Source: Ignavibacterium sp.
GTDB taxonomy: Bacteria; Bacteroidota; Ignavibacteria; Ignavibacteriales; Ignavibacteriaceae
Assembly (NCBI RefSeq): GCF_025998815.1
Contig: NZ_AP026678.1
Coordinates: forward strand, 2,046,001 to 2,110,000
Length of the DNA: 64,000 nt
Direction of reading: 5' to 3'
Shown here: piece by piece, positions 34,260-43,042 of the stretch
How positions within the stretch are numbered: position 1 is the first letter of the stretch
Layout: each line of letters opens with the position of its first letter
Translations under genes and position numbers: made by a program
Notes under the pieces: model-generated
Told to the model about the DNA's origin: nothing
Seen by the model: only the letters and a program-made list of their open reading frames with translations
Databases searched by the model: none

Positions 34260-34546
34260 AGAGACCTCCTCATAAATTGTTAATTCACATCTAAATTTAT
34301 CTTATAATCTTCTCTATAGCAAAAAAAATCCTCAATATTTCATTATGAGCAATATTCATTACATCATCAGTTATTTTCTTAAAATTGGAAAAAATAAAAG
34401 TAGATGATTTTCAGTAATGAAATTTACTTCTTAAAGAATATTCAAAATCTCCGTTTTTTGCCAAATATTGCTGGTATTATTATTGGGTAAGCTGAAGGAA
34501 TCATTCAAGCTGAAATTAACTAATATTAAAATTTAACGGTAAAAAA

Positions 34547-37500
34547 ATGGATAGAAAAAAAGTTACAATCGATGGTAATGAAGCCGCAGCGTATGTGGCA
34601 TACAATACGAATGAAGTAATAGCAATTTATCCTATTACTCCATCTTCTAACATGGCAGAATGGTGCGATGCCTGGTCTGCTGTTGGAAAGAAAAATATTT
34701 GGGGAATTGTTCCTCAGGTTACAGAAATGCAAAGTGAAGGCGGTGCTTCCGGGGCCGTTCACGGTGCACTACAAAGTGGAGCATTAACTACAACCTTTAC
34801 TGCTTCACAAGGTTTGCTGTTGATGATTCCAAACATGTACAAAATTGCCGGTGAACTTACACCAACAGTTTTTCATGTTTCTGCACGCTCAATAGCTGCA
34901 CAAGCGCTATCAATTTTTGGTGATCATTCAGATGTAATGAGTGTTCGTCAAACAGGTTTTGCATTACTTTCTTCTGGTTCAGTTCAGGAAGTTATGGATT
35001 TTGCATTAATTGCACAGGCAGCTACTCTTGAATCAAGAATTCCTTTCCTTCATTTCTTTGATGGCTTCAGAACTTCTCACGAGGTTATGAAAATTGAACA
35101 GCTTACTGCAGACGATATGAAAGCTATGATTGATGATAAGTTTGTAATTGAACACAGAAAAAGAGCTTTATCGCCTGATCATCCATTTATAAGAGGAACT
35201 GCGCAAAATCCTGATGTTTACTTTCAGGGAAGAGAAACAGTTAATCCATTTTACGCTGCTTGTCCGAACATAGTTCAAAAGCAAATGGATAAGTTTGCTA
35301 AACTTACAGGCAGACAATATCATCTGTTCGATTATGTTGGTGCCCCTGATGCAGAAAGAATAATTATTCTTATGGGTTCTGGTACTCAGGCAGTTGAAGA
35401 AACAGTTGAATATCTTGTTGCAAAAGGTGAAAAGATTGGGGCAATCAAGGTAAGATTATACAGACCGTTTTCAATTGATCACTTCATAAAAGCATTACCA
35501 AAAACAACAAAGTCAATAGCTGTTTTAGACAGAACAAAAGAACCAGGTTCTGCAGGTGAACCTCTTTATCAGGATGTTATCAATGCAATATCAGAAAAAT
35601 ATATGAATGGTGAGCTTGGATTTTCTTATCCGAAAATTGTTGGCGGAAGATATGGCCTTTCATCAAAAGAGTTCACCCCTGCAATGATAAAAGCTGTATT
35701 TGATAATCTTGCTTCAGATAAACCAAAAAATCATTTCACAGTTGGAATAATAGACGATGTAACAAACTCAAGTCTCGATTTTGATCCCAACTTTTCTGTT
35801 GAAGCACCCGAAACTTTCCGTGGAAAGTTCTATGGTCTTGGTGCAGATGGAACAGTCGGTGCAAATAAAAACTCAATTAAAATTATTGGCGAAGGAACTG
35901 ATTACTTTGCGCAAGGATATTTTGTTTATGATTCAAAAAAATCCGGCTCTGTAACTGTATCACATTTAAGATTCGGACCAAAGCCAATCAAATCAACTTA
36001 TCTGATTAACAAAGCAAATTTTATTGCATGTCATCAGCAGGTGTTCTTAGAAAAGATGGATATGCTTGAAGATGCAGTCGAAGGTTCAACTTTTCTTCTG
36101 AATACTAAAGTTCCGAAAGAACAAGTTTGGGATTCACTACCTGAAAAAGTTCAGAAAGATTTGATTGAAAAGAAAATGAAATTATATGTTATTGATGCGT
36201 ATAAAGTTGCTGACGAAACCGGAATGGGAGTAAGAATTAATACAATAATGCAAACTTGTTTCTTCGCAATATCAAACATCTTTCCTAAAGAACAGGCGAT
36301 TGGCTTAATTAAAGATTCTATTAAGAAAACTTATGGAGCTAAGGGAGATAAAATTGTTCAGATGAATTTTGATGCAGTTGATAAAACTCTTGATAATCTG
36401 TTTGAAGTTCCTGTTCCGAATAAAATTACAAGCAAAGCTCAGCTACAACCACCAGTAACTCCAAATGCTCCCGATTTCGTCAAAGAAGTTCTTGGAAAAA
36501 TAATTGCTGGTAAAGGCGATTTGATTCCTGTAAGCAAAATGCCTGTTGATGGTACTTATCCCTCAGCAAGTGCAAGATGGGAAAAAAGAAACATTGCTCT
36601 CGAAGTTCCCGTATGGGATCCTGAAACATGTATTCAATGCAACAAATGTGTAATGGTTTGTCCGCACGCTACTATCAGAGCAAAAGTTTATGAAGAAAAG
36701 TATCTCGAAGGCGCACCAGAAACTTTCAAATCAACTAAGTTCAAAGCAAAGGATTACGGAGAAGGATTACTTTACACACTTCAGGTTGCAGTAGAAGATT
36801 GTACCGGTTGCGGACTTTGTGTTGATGTTTGTCCGGCTAAGAATAAAAAGGAAACAAAACTCAAAGCCATCAATATGGCAGAGCAACTTCCTCTTCGTGA
36901 AAAAGAAAGAGCTAATTGGGACTTCTTTATTAACATTCCTGATTTAGACAGAAGAAAAGTTGCGGTATCAAAAGTTAAAGACTCACAATTCCTTGAACCA
37001 TTATTTGAGTTCTCAGGAGCTTGTGCTGGTTGTGGCGAAACTCCTTATGTAAAATTAGTAAGTCAGCTTTTTGGTGACAGAGCAATTATAGCAAACGCAA
37101 CAGGTTGCTCATCCATTTATGGCGGAAATCTTCCAACAACTCCCTGGTCAGTGAACAAAGAAGGAAGAGGACCTGCCTGGTCAAATTCACTATTTGAAGA
37201 TAACGCTGAATTCGGCTTAGGATTCAGATTGGCAATAAATAAACACCAGCATCAGGCAATTGACTTACTTAAGAAGTATGCTTCTGAAATTGGTGATGAA
37301 TTGGTTACTGCAATAATCAATGCTGATCAAAAAGATGAAGCTGGTATTTACGAACAAAGAGAAAGAGTAGAAGTTTTAAAGAAAAAATTAAGTGATATGA
37401 TCAATGCTGGTGCTAATGGAAAAGCATCCGATTTGAATCATCTATTAAGTATTGCAGATTATCTTGTTAAAAAATCTGTTTGGATAATCGGTGGTGATGG

Positions 37501-38137
37501 ATGGGCTTATGATATCGGTTATGGCGGACTTGATCATGTAATCGCAACTGGTGCAAATGTTAATCTTCTCGTTCTTGATACAGAAGTTTATTCCAACACT
37601 GGCGGACAAAGTTCAAAAGCTACCCCTCGTGGTGCTGTTGCTAAATTTGCTGCAGCCGGTAAACCAGCAGGTAAAAAAGATCTCGGACTTATGGCAATGA
37701 CTTACGGAAATGTTTATGTAGCAAGAGTTGCGATGGGTGCAAACGATCAGCATACATTAAGAGCATTTCTTGAAGCTGAAGCTTATGACGGACCATCAAT
37801 CATTATTGCTTACAGCCATTGCATTGCACACGGAATAAATATGGCAACAGCAATGAATAATCAGAAAGCTGCTGTCGATTCAGGTTACTGGCCATTATAC
37901 AGATACAATCCCGAATTGGCAAAAGAAGGAAAGAATCCTTTCAAACTTGATTCTAAAGGATTAAAGATTCCTCTGAAAGATTATGCTTATATGGAAACAA
38001 GATATAAGATGTTGACTAAATCTCATCCCGACTTAGCAGCAAAGCTGATTCAGGAAGCTCAGGAAGATGTAATCAAACGATGGAAAGAATATGAAAGATT
38101 AGCTGCCTGGGATCCACAGAAAGAAGCAGTTCAATGA
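34547..38137 (+). CDS. nifJ: Pyruvate:ferredoxin (flavodoxin) oxidoreductase
   Basis: This 1196-residue single-chain enzyme converts pyruvate and CoA to acetyl-CoA and CO2 with reduced ferredoxin. Domains run in the usual order: pyrimidine-binding domain (IDGNEAAAYVAYNTNEVIAI, VTEMQSEGGASGAVHGAL), the transketolase-C-like domain, the gamma domain (GLGADGTVGANKNSIKIIGE), two 4Fe-4S motifs (CIQCNKCVMVCP and CTGCGLCVDVCP), and the TPP-binding domain (GCSSIYGGNLPTTPWSVN and GDGWAYDIGYGGLDHVIATG with NTGGQ). Full length and intact. It indicates an anaerobic or facultative metabolism. The nif name is historical: no nitrogenase genes are present. Followed by its frequent partner, a dihydroorotate-dehydrogenase-like gene. 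Confidence 0.97.
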   Translation: MDRKKVTIDGNEAAAYVAYNTNEVIAIYPITPSSNMAEWCDAWSAVGKKNIWGIVPQVTEMQSEGGASGAVHGALQSGALTTTFTASQGLLLMIPNMYKIAGELTPTVFHVSARSIAAQALSIFGDHSDVMSVRQTGFALLSSGSVQEVMDFALIAQAATLESRIPFLHFFDGFRTSHEVMKIEQLTADDMKAMIDDKFVIEHRKRALSPDHPFIRGTAQNPDVYFQGRETVNPFYAACPNIVQKQMDKFAKLTGRQYHLFDYVGAPDAERIIILMGSGTQAVEETVEYLVAKGEKIGAIKVRLYRPFSIDHFIKALPKTTKSIAVLDRTKEPGSAGEPLYQDVINAISEKYMNGELGFSYPKIVGGRYGLSSKEFTPAMIKAVFDNLASDKPKNHFTVGIIDDVTNSSLDFDPNFSVEAPETFRGKFYGLGADGTVGANKNSIKIIGEGTDYFAQGYFVYDSKKSGSVTVSHLRFGPKPIKSTYLINKANFIACHQQVFLEKMDMLEDAVEGSTFLLNTKVPKEQVWDSLPEKVQKDLIEKKMKLYVIDAYKVADETGMGVRINTIMQTCFFAISNIFPKEQAIGLIKDSIKKTYGAKGDKIVQMNFDAVDKTLDNLFEVPVPNKITSKAQLQPPVTPNAPDFVKEVLGKIIAGKGDLIPVSKMPVDGTYPSASARWEKRNIALEVPVWDPETCIQCNKCVMVCPHATIRAKVYEEKYLEGAPETFKSTKFKAKDYGEGLLYTLQVAVEDCTGCGLCVDVCPAKNKKETKLKAINMAEQLPLREKERANWDFFINIPDLDRRKVAVSKVKDSQFLEPLFEFSGACAGCGETPYVKLVSQLFGDRAIIANATGCSSIYGGNLPTTPWSVNKEGRGPAWSNSLFEDNAEFGLGFRLAINKHQHQAIDLLKKYASEIGDELVTAIINADQKDEAGIYEQRERVEVLKKKLSDMINAGANGKASDLNHLLSIADYLVKKSVWIIGGDGWAYDIGYGGLDHVIATGANVNLLVLDTEVYSNTGGQSSKATPRGAVAKFAAAGKPAGKKDLGLMAMTYGNVYVARVAMGANDQHTLRAFLEAEAYDGPSIIIAYSHCIAHGINMATAMNNQKAAVDSGYWPLYRYNPELAKEGKNPFKLDSKGLKIPLKDYAYMETRYKMLTKSHPDLAAKLIQEAQEDVIKRWKEYERLAAWDPQKEAVQ

Positions 38138-38149
38138 TAAGCAATTGAG

Positions 38150-38174
38150 AGCGCAGGATTTTTTCCTGCGCTTA
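38150..38174 (+). terminator. Hairpin between nifJ and the DHOD-like gene
   Basis: AGCGCAGGA and TCCTGCGCT form a perfect 9-bp stem with a 5-T loop, 12 bp after the nifJ stop and 36 bp before the next start. The following bases (TATTAAAAAAG) are only weakly T-rich, so it may attenuate rather than end transcription. Confidence 0.6.
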
Positions 38175-38210
38175 TTAAAAAAGTTTATAGTAAAATCAAA
38201 AGGAAAGAAA

Positions 38211-39200
38211 ATGGATTTATCAACTAATTATCTCGGACTCAAATTAAAATCTCCGATTATTCCCTCAGCCGGACCATTATCAGAAAAAATATCAAACATC
38301 CGCGAGATGGAAGATGCCGGTGCAGGTGCTGTTGTTCTATATTCTCTATTCGAAGAACAAATTGAGCACGAACAAATTGAATTAGATTATCATACTTCTG
38401 TTCACGCTGAAAGCTATGCTGAAGCTACTTCTTACTTCCCTGAACCATTTGAATTTAAAACCGGACCAGATGAATATCTTGAGCATATTCGCAAAGCCAA
38501 AGAAGCAGTCAACATTCCAATCATAGCAAGCTTAAACGGAAAATCTGTTGGTGGTTGGACTGAGTATGCAAAGTTAATTGAACAAGCTGGTGCAGATGCA
38601 CTTGAGCTGAACATTTATTTACTTCCGACAGATGTTGAACGCTCTGGTAATTTTATAGAACAAATGTATATCGATATAGTTAAAGCAGTTCGTTCAGCTG
38701 TTAAAATTCCAATTGCTGTAAAGATGCATCCATTCTTTACTTCAACTTCATATATGGCTAACCAATTTGCAAAAGCTGGTGCAAACGGACTTGTTTTGTT
38801 CAACAGATTTTATCAGCCGGATATTAATCTGGAAAAACTGGAAGTTGAACCAAATGTTTTGCTTAGTACTCCAATGGCAATGAGATTACCATTAAGATGG
38901 ATTGCTATTCTTTATGGAAAAGTTCAGGCAGATTTGGCTGCAACAAGCGGAGTTTATCATCCTGAAGATGTTATTAAACTGACAATGGCAGGTGCAAAGG
39001 CAACTCAAATGCTTGCTGCTCTTTTGAAATTCGGAATTGGTCATATTGCTGATGTAATCAGTGGTATGAAAACCTGGATGGAAGAACACGAGTATGAGTC
39101 ACTGAGTATGATGCGTGGAAGTATGAGTTATATGAATGTTGATGATCCATCTAAATTCGAACGCGCCAACTATATGAAAGTTTTACATTCATATAAATAA
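38211..39200 (+). CDS. Dihydroorotate dehydrogenase-like flavoprotein, PFOR partner
   Basis: ATG 38211 (329 residues) is preceded by AAAGGAAAGAAA; an upstream TTG at 38145 lies inside the hairpin and is unlikely. The TIM-barrel FMN fold is shown by DLSTNYLGLKLKSPIIPSAG at the start, IPIIASLNGKSVGGWTEYAK, ADALELNIYLLPTD, IPIAVKMHPFFTS and GVYHPEDVIKLTMAGAKATQ. It lacks the usual catalytic Ser/Cys region of true pyrimidine enzymes and no other pyr genes are near. Genes of this group recur directly after nifJ, so a redox role linked to PFOR or ferredoxin is more likely than pyrimidine synthesis; this is inferred from gene neighbourhood. Confidence 0.88.
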   Translation: MDLSTNYLGLKLKSPIIPSAGPLSEKISNIREMEDAGAGAVVLYSLFEEQIEHEQIELDYHTSVHAESYAEATSYFPEPFEFKTGPDEYLEHIRKAKEAVNIPIIASLNGKSVGGWTEYAKLIEQAGADALELNIYLLPTDVERSGNFIEQMYIDIVKAVRSAVKIPIAVKMHPFFTSTSYMANQFAKAGANGLVLFNRFYQPDINLEKLEVEPNVLLSTPMAMRLPLRWIAILYGKVQADLAATSGVYHPEDVIKLTMAGAKATQMLAALLKFGIGHIADVISGMKTWMEEHEYESLSMMRGSMSYMNVDDPSKFERANYMKVLHSYK

Positions 39201-39213
39201 CACAATTTTTCAG

Positions 39214-39253
39214 ACTTGTCAGGCTAACTACTTAATTAGCCTGACAGGTTTTG
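39214..39253 (+). terminator. Rho-independent terminator of the nifJ unit
   Basis: TGTCAGGCTAA pairs with TTAGCCTGACA around an 8-nt loop, followed by GGTTTTG. It starts 14 bp after the DHOD-like stop. Confidence 0.85.
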
Positions 39254-39272
39254 AATTCAATTAATCATTTTC

Positions 39273-39491
39273 AGAATTATATTTTCAACTCTCTTTCAAC
39301 CCTTTCCTTAAGAATGATTTTTTAATCAGTGACTGGTATGGAATATCGTTTTTATTGGCGAGAACTTGAAGTAGGTTCAATAAAGAAAATCTCTTCACAT
39401 TCATTATTTGTCACATTATGTTTAATATAGTTTTGTTGGGATTACCAATATCCCAATCAAAACCCCTACATTTATCATAAATTTTATCCAT
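39273..39491 (-). pseudogene. brnT: Remnant of a BrnT-type toxin gene
   Basis: Read on the minus strand from ATG 39491, the frame gives MDKIYDKCRGFDWDIGNPNK, matching from memory the start of BrnT ribonuclease toxins (FEWDxGNxxKN). A frameshift follows; the next frame continues HNVTNNECEEIFFIEP (BrnT H-V-T-x-x-E-x-E-E-x-F-F-x-x-P), then has a stop and RYSIPVTD. The following frame ends KERVERELKI. So the gene is broken by at least one frameshift, an in-frame stop and a deletion of the C-terminal strands, and no brnA follows. BrnT is normally an RNase toxin controlled by BrnA. It fills most of an otherwise gene-free 443-bp gap. Confidence 0.6.
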
Positions 39492-39498
39492 CCTGTTT

Positions 39499-39517
39499 GT
39501 ATACCATAATGGTATAC
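39499..39517 (-). promoter_or_regulatory. Palindromic operator candidate upstream of the brnT remnant
   Basis: GTATACCAT-A-ATGGTATAC is a perfect 9-bp inverted repeat with a one-base spacer, 7 bp upstream of the remnant ATG at 39491. BrnTA operons are repressed by BrnA binding inverted repeats at their promoter, so this is plausibly the surviving operator. It also lies 127 bp upstream of the divergent metallophosphoesterase gene. Confidence 0.55.
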
Positions 39518-39643
39518 ATAAATAATCAAGCCGACTTAAGTTGAAGTTGAATTCGAATAAGAATTTTGTAATTGTGATTCATACCCATTTTCATTTGAAC
39601 TTATATCAATATCTTTTGTTTAATCAAAAAACAAAAAAGTATT

Positions 39644-40786
39644 ATGTCATTATTTTTTATAATATTCTTTACAGTTTATACATCACTTAATTATTATGTT
39701 TTCATTCGTGGTTGGCAGGCAATTGGTAATTATCCATTAGTCAAGATAATCTATTTGATTTTGTTTGTTTTAATTGCTTATGGATATGTATTTGCAAAAT
39801 TTTTATATAAGGTTCTTCCACCTCTTCTTTACGATATCTGGCTTGGAGTTGGCGCAATCTGGTTTGCATTTCTGGTTTACTTTATTCTTTCATTACTTTT
39901 AGTTGACATTATCAGATTCTTCGATTCTAAATTTCTTTTCCTTCCGGAAATATTCAGAAGTGGAAGTGATAACATCAAAAGATATACTGCGCTTGTTTTA
40001 ATTGCAGTTGTAAGCATTATTGTTTTTCTCGGAAACCTTAATAAAAGGAATATTGAGATAAGAACATTGGAGCTTACAATTCCAAAAGGTCAAAGCAAGC
40101 TTAGTGAACTTAATGTTGTGATGGCAAGTGATATTCATCTTTCACCAATTGATGGAGAAAGGTTACTTACACGAATAATTGATAAAATGAATTCACTCAA
40201 TCCTGACATTGTCCTTCTTGCCGGTGATATAGTTGATGATAAAGCAGAAATTCTTGAAGCAAGAGAAATCGGAAAATCATTTCATAAACTGAAAAGTAAA
40301 TATGGAGTTTATACAATTAACGGTAATCACGAATTTATAAACGGGGTCGAAGCATCAGTTCTTTATGCCGAGCATCTCGGAATTAAAACTATCAGAGATA
40401 ATTATATTTTTATTGATAGCAGTTTTTATGTTGTTGGAAGAGAAGACAGATCAATGCCTCAGTTTACTGGTAAACAAAGAAAATCATTGGAAGATATCAT
40501 TTCTGAAATTCCAAAAGATTATCCGATAATTTTGCTTGACCACACTCCATTCAATTTAGAAGAAGCTGAAAGAAATAATATTCATCTTCAGCTTTCGGGA
40601 CATACACACCATGGACAAATCTGGCCTGCAAACCTTATCACTAAAATGATTTATGAAGTTAGTTGGGGATATAAGAAAAAGGGAAACACACATTTTTATG
40701 TTTCCTCAGGTGCGGGAACCTGGGGACCACCTGTCAGAACCGGCAGCAGCAGTGAAATTGTAAATCTTAAAATAAAATTCGAATAA
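39644..40786 (+). CDS. Membrane-anchored metallophosphoesterase, YkuE-like
   Basis: This 380-residue protein has four N-terminal membrane helices (about 1-20, 35-52, 63-90, 113-132) and a calcineurin-type phosphoesterase domain (about 145-380). The five metal-binding blocks are present: VMASDIHLS, DIVLLAGDIVDD, YTINGNHEF, IILLDHTPF and LQLSGHTHHGQIWP. This is the layout of YkuE/LpxH-like enzymes that act on phospholipid or nucleotide substrates at the membrane surface; the real substrate is unknown. No clear ribosome-binding site is seen in front of ATG 39644, where the leader is A-rich. Confidence 0.9.
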   Translation: MSLFFIIFFTVYTSLNYYVFIRGWQAIGNYPLVKIIYLILFVLIAYGYVFAKFLYKVLPPLLYDIWLGVGAIWFAFLVYFILSLLLVDIIRFFDSKFLFLPEIFRSGSDNIKRYTALVLIAVVSIIVFLGNLNKRNIEIRTLELTIPKGQSKLSELNVVMASDIHLSPIDGERLLTRIIDKMNSLNPDIVLLAGDIVDDKAEILEAREIGKSFHKLKSKYGVYTINGNHEFINGVEASVLYAEHLGIKTIRDNYIFIDSSFYVVGREDRSMPQFTGKQRKSLEDIISEIPKDYPIILLDHTPFNLEEAERNNIHLQLSGHTHHGQIWPANLITKMIYEVSWGYKKKGNTHFYVSSGAGTWGPPVRTGSSSEIVNLKIKFE

Positions 40787-40850
40787 ATTTTCAAGAATAA
40801 TTTATAACCAAAGTCTTTATACTCAGATTATAAATCCTTATTATTAAAGG

Positions 40851-40967
40851 AGGCTGTCCTTAAAATCTAAAAGTGTCATGTTGAATATTATGATTTTCAA
40901 CTTATCTGTTCTTTGTCACACTTCGATGAACTAAGTATGACAAAGATAATTACTAAAAGGACAGCCT
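40851..40967 (+). repeat. MITE-like element with 11-bp terminal inverted repeats
   Basis: AGGCTGTCCTT (40851-40861) and AAGGACAGCCT (40957-40967) are perfect inverted ends of a 117-bp non-coding block in the gap between the metallophosphoesterase gene and argF. Inside it are GTGTCATGTTGA and the hairpin TGTCACACTTCGATGAAC-TAAGTATGACA, related to the hairpin at 2633. No target-site duplication is obvious. A second hairpin of the same family lies just outside at 40992. Confidence 0.5.
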
Positions 40968-40991
40968 AATAAAATGCTCTGTTGAAGTAAA

Positions 40992-41019
40992 AGTCATCCT
41001 GAGTTTATCGAAGGATGAC
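40992..41019 (-). repeat. REP-like hairpin, possible terminator of argF
   Basis: GTCATCCT and AGGATGAC form a stem around GAGTTTATCGA. Read on the minus strand the core is CTTCGATAAACTCAG, matching the hairpins at 2633-2667 and 40914-40944. It lies 13 bp past the stop of the carbamoyltransferase gene, so it may end that transcript. Confidence 0.6.
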
Positions 41020-41031
41020 CTTTAGATAAAA

Positions 41032-41964
41032 TTACATTACTAAAGCCATTATAGCTTTCTGAACATGCAATCTGTTTTCAGCTTCATCAAAGATTACTGA
41101 ATTAGGTGAATCGGCAACTTCATCAACTACTTCTTCTCCTCTGTGTGCAGGTAGGCAGTGCATAAACAAATAATCTTCTTTAGCGTGTTTCACAAGCTTC
41201 GGATTAACCTGAAACTTAGCAAACTTTTTCTTTCTCTCTTCAGCTTCTTCTTCCTGACCCATTGAAGCCCAAACATCTGTATAAACAATATCAGCATTTT
41301 TAACTGCTGCGATCGGATCATCAAGTATCTCAACTTTGCTTCCCATATATGCAGCGAACTTTTTAGCATTAGCCACAATTTCTTTATTTGGTTTATAACC
41401 GGAAGGTGAAGCTATAGCGATATTCATTCCTACTTTTGAACATCCGTTCAATAAGCTGTGAGCCATATTATTGCCATCGCCTATGTAAGCAAGTTTAAGT
41501 CCCTGAAGTTTTCTTTTCTTTTCGAGTACTGTAAACAGATCAGTAAGAACCTGACAAGGATGAAGCAAATCGGTCAATCCATTGATAACGGGGATATCAG
41601 CATACTTTGCAAGTTCAACCACATCATTGTGGTCGAATGTACGAATCATAATTCCATTAAGATATCTTGAAAGAACTCGTGCTGTATCTGCAATACTTTC
41701 ACTTTTACCAAGCTGTAAATCATTGGGACCGAAATACATTCCAAGTCCACCAAGTTGATAGATGCCGGTTTCAAATGATACACGTGTTCTTGTTGAGCGT
41801 TTTGTAAAAATCATTCCGAGTGTTTTGCCTTCAAGATATCTGTGTGGTTCATTGGTATATAATTTTTGTTTTAATGAATGAGCCACATCAAAAATCTCAT
41901 AAATTTCTTCAAGTGTAAGATCTGCGATTGAAATGAGATCTTTACCTTTCATATTAACAGCCAT
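41032..41964 (-). CDS. argF: Ornithine carbamoyltransferase
   Basis: This 310-residue enzyme has the carbamoyl-phosphate loop FTKRSTRTRVSFETG, the HPCQVLTDL motif, YIGDGNNMAHSLL and the ornithine/citrulline loop FMHCLPAHRGEEV. It can form citrulline in arginine synthesis or, run backwards, phosphorolyse it in the arginine deiminase route (then called arcB). The carbamate kinase gene lies 36 bp upstream in the same operon, which favours the catabolic direction. No arginine deiminase or other arg gene is in the window. The two roles cannot be separated by these motifs. Confidence 0.94.
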   Translation of the reverse strand: MAVNMKGKDLISIADLTLEEIYEIFDVAHSLKQKLYTNEPHRYLEGKTLGMIFTKRSTRTRVSFETGIYQLGGLGMYFGPNDLQLGKSESIADTARVLSRYLNGIMIRTFDHNDVVELAKYADIPVINGLTDLLHPCQVLTDLFTVLEKKRKLQGLKLAYIGDGNNMAHSLLNGCSKVGMNIAIASPSGYKPNKEIVANAKKFAAYMGSKVEILDDPIAAVKNADIVYTDVWASMGQEEEAEERKKKFAKFQVNPKLVKHAKEDYLFMHCLPAHRGEEVVDEVADSPNSVIFDEAENRLHVQKAIMALVM

Positions 41965-42000
41965 ATTAAATCTCCATAATTATTTTTTGAAATTTCTTAA

Positions 42001-42945
42001 TTAGTCCGGAATTATTCTCGTTCCACAAGCCGGATCACCAAGTTGAGTTGATTCAGTAATAACAGTTTCTTTTCCACCATTCTCAACAAAACTTAATGCC
42101 GCAAGAATTTTTGGTCCCATACTTCCGGCACCAAATTCCCCTGCCTCATAATATTTTTTTGCGTCAGAAACTTTAATGAAATCCAGTTGCTGCTGATTAG
42201 GTTTATTAAAATTAATATAAACTTTTGGGACATCAGTTAAGATAAAAAATTCATCAGCTTCAATTTCATTCGCAAGTAAAGCTGACGCAAGGTCTTTATC
42301 AATTACGGCTTCAACTCCGTGAAGCATTTTATTTTTATCCTGATAAACAGGAATTCCGCCTCCACCAGCGGCAATAACTATGTTTCCTTTTCTAACAAGT
42401 TCTTTAATTATTTTTTTATTGATTATATCTTTTGGCTGAGGTGATGCAACAACTCTTCGCCAACCTCTTTTACGGGCATCTTCTTTGAACACAAAATTAT
42501 TAATTCTTGCAAGCAGATCAGCTTCTTCTTTCAGATAAAAAGGACCAATTGGTTTAGATGGGTTTTCAAAAGCAGGATCATCTTTGTCAACAAGAACCTG
42601 AGTAACAAGTGTTACAACATTTTTTCTTAATTTATTTTCGGTCAGAATATTTTTCATCTGCCGTTCAATCATATAACCGATTCCACCCTGCGAATCAGCC
42701 ACACAAATATCCAGAGGCATTTTGGGAATCTTATAAGTGTTGTAACCAGCTTCATTACGAAGCATTATGTTACCAACCTGAGGACCATTACCGTGAGTTA
42801 TTACTAAGTTATAATCTTGTTTAAGAAGCTTAATGAGGTTAATACAAGTGTCGTAAGTGTTTTTTTCCTGCTGTTGGATTGTTCCGATTTCGTTTCCGCG
42901 AAGGAGTGCATTGCCGCCTAATGCAACCACAGCTGTTTTGCGCAT
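42001..42945 (-). CDS. arcC: Carbamate kinase
   Basis: This 314-residue enzyme of the amino-acid kinase fold begins VVALGGNALL, has THGNGPQVGNIMLRNEAG, VASPQPKDI, the phosphate-binding IAAGGGGIPVYQ and ends with FGAGSMGPKILAALSF, all typical of ArcC. It makes ATP from carbamoyl phosphate and ADP, yielding ammonia and CO2. Paired with ornithine carbamoyltransferase it gives ATP from citrulline, and would use arginine-derived citrulline if an arginine deiminase exists elsewhere. First gene of the two-gene minus-strand operon. This links well with cyanophycin (Asp/Arg) breakdown at 5-7 kb. Confidence 0.95.
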   Translation of the reverse strand: MRKTAVVALGGNALLRGNEIGTIQQQEKNTYDTCINLIKLLKQDYNLVITHGNGPQVGNIMLRNEAGYNTYKIPKMPLDICVADSQGGIGYMIERQMKNILTENKLRKNVVTLVTQVLVDKDDPAFENPSKPIGPFYLKEEADLLARINNFVFKEDARKRGWRRVVASPQPKDIINKKIIKELVRKGNIVIAAGGGGIPVYQDKNKMLHGVEAVIDKDLASALLANEIEADEFFILTDVPKVYINFNKPNQQQLDFIKVSDAKKYYEAGEFGAGSMGPKILAALSFVENGGKETVITESTQLGDPACGTRIIPD

Positions 42946-43042
42946 AAAAATCCTTTTTATTCATTAGCAACATTGACAAAATTTTTTTAGAATTACATTG
43001 TAAACTTAAATAAGCTTGAACTGAAATAAAATCAGATTTGAT

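Noticed and set aside
34547-38137. Nitrogen fixation locus suggested by the name nifJ
   Set aside because: The protein is a general pyruvate:ferredoxin oxidoreductase and no nifHDK or other nif gene is present.
38145-38210. Longer N-terminus of the DHOD-like protein from TTG 38145
   Set aside because: It reads through a stem-loop directly after nifJ, whereas ATG 38211 has a ribosome-binding site and the family's usual start.
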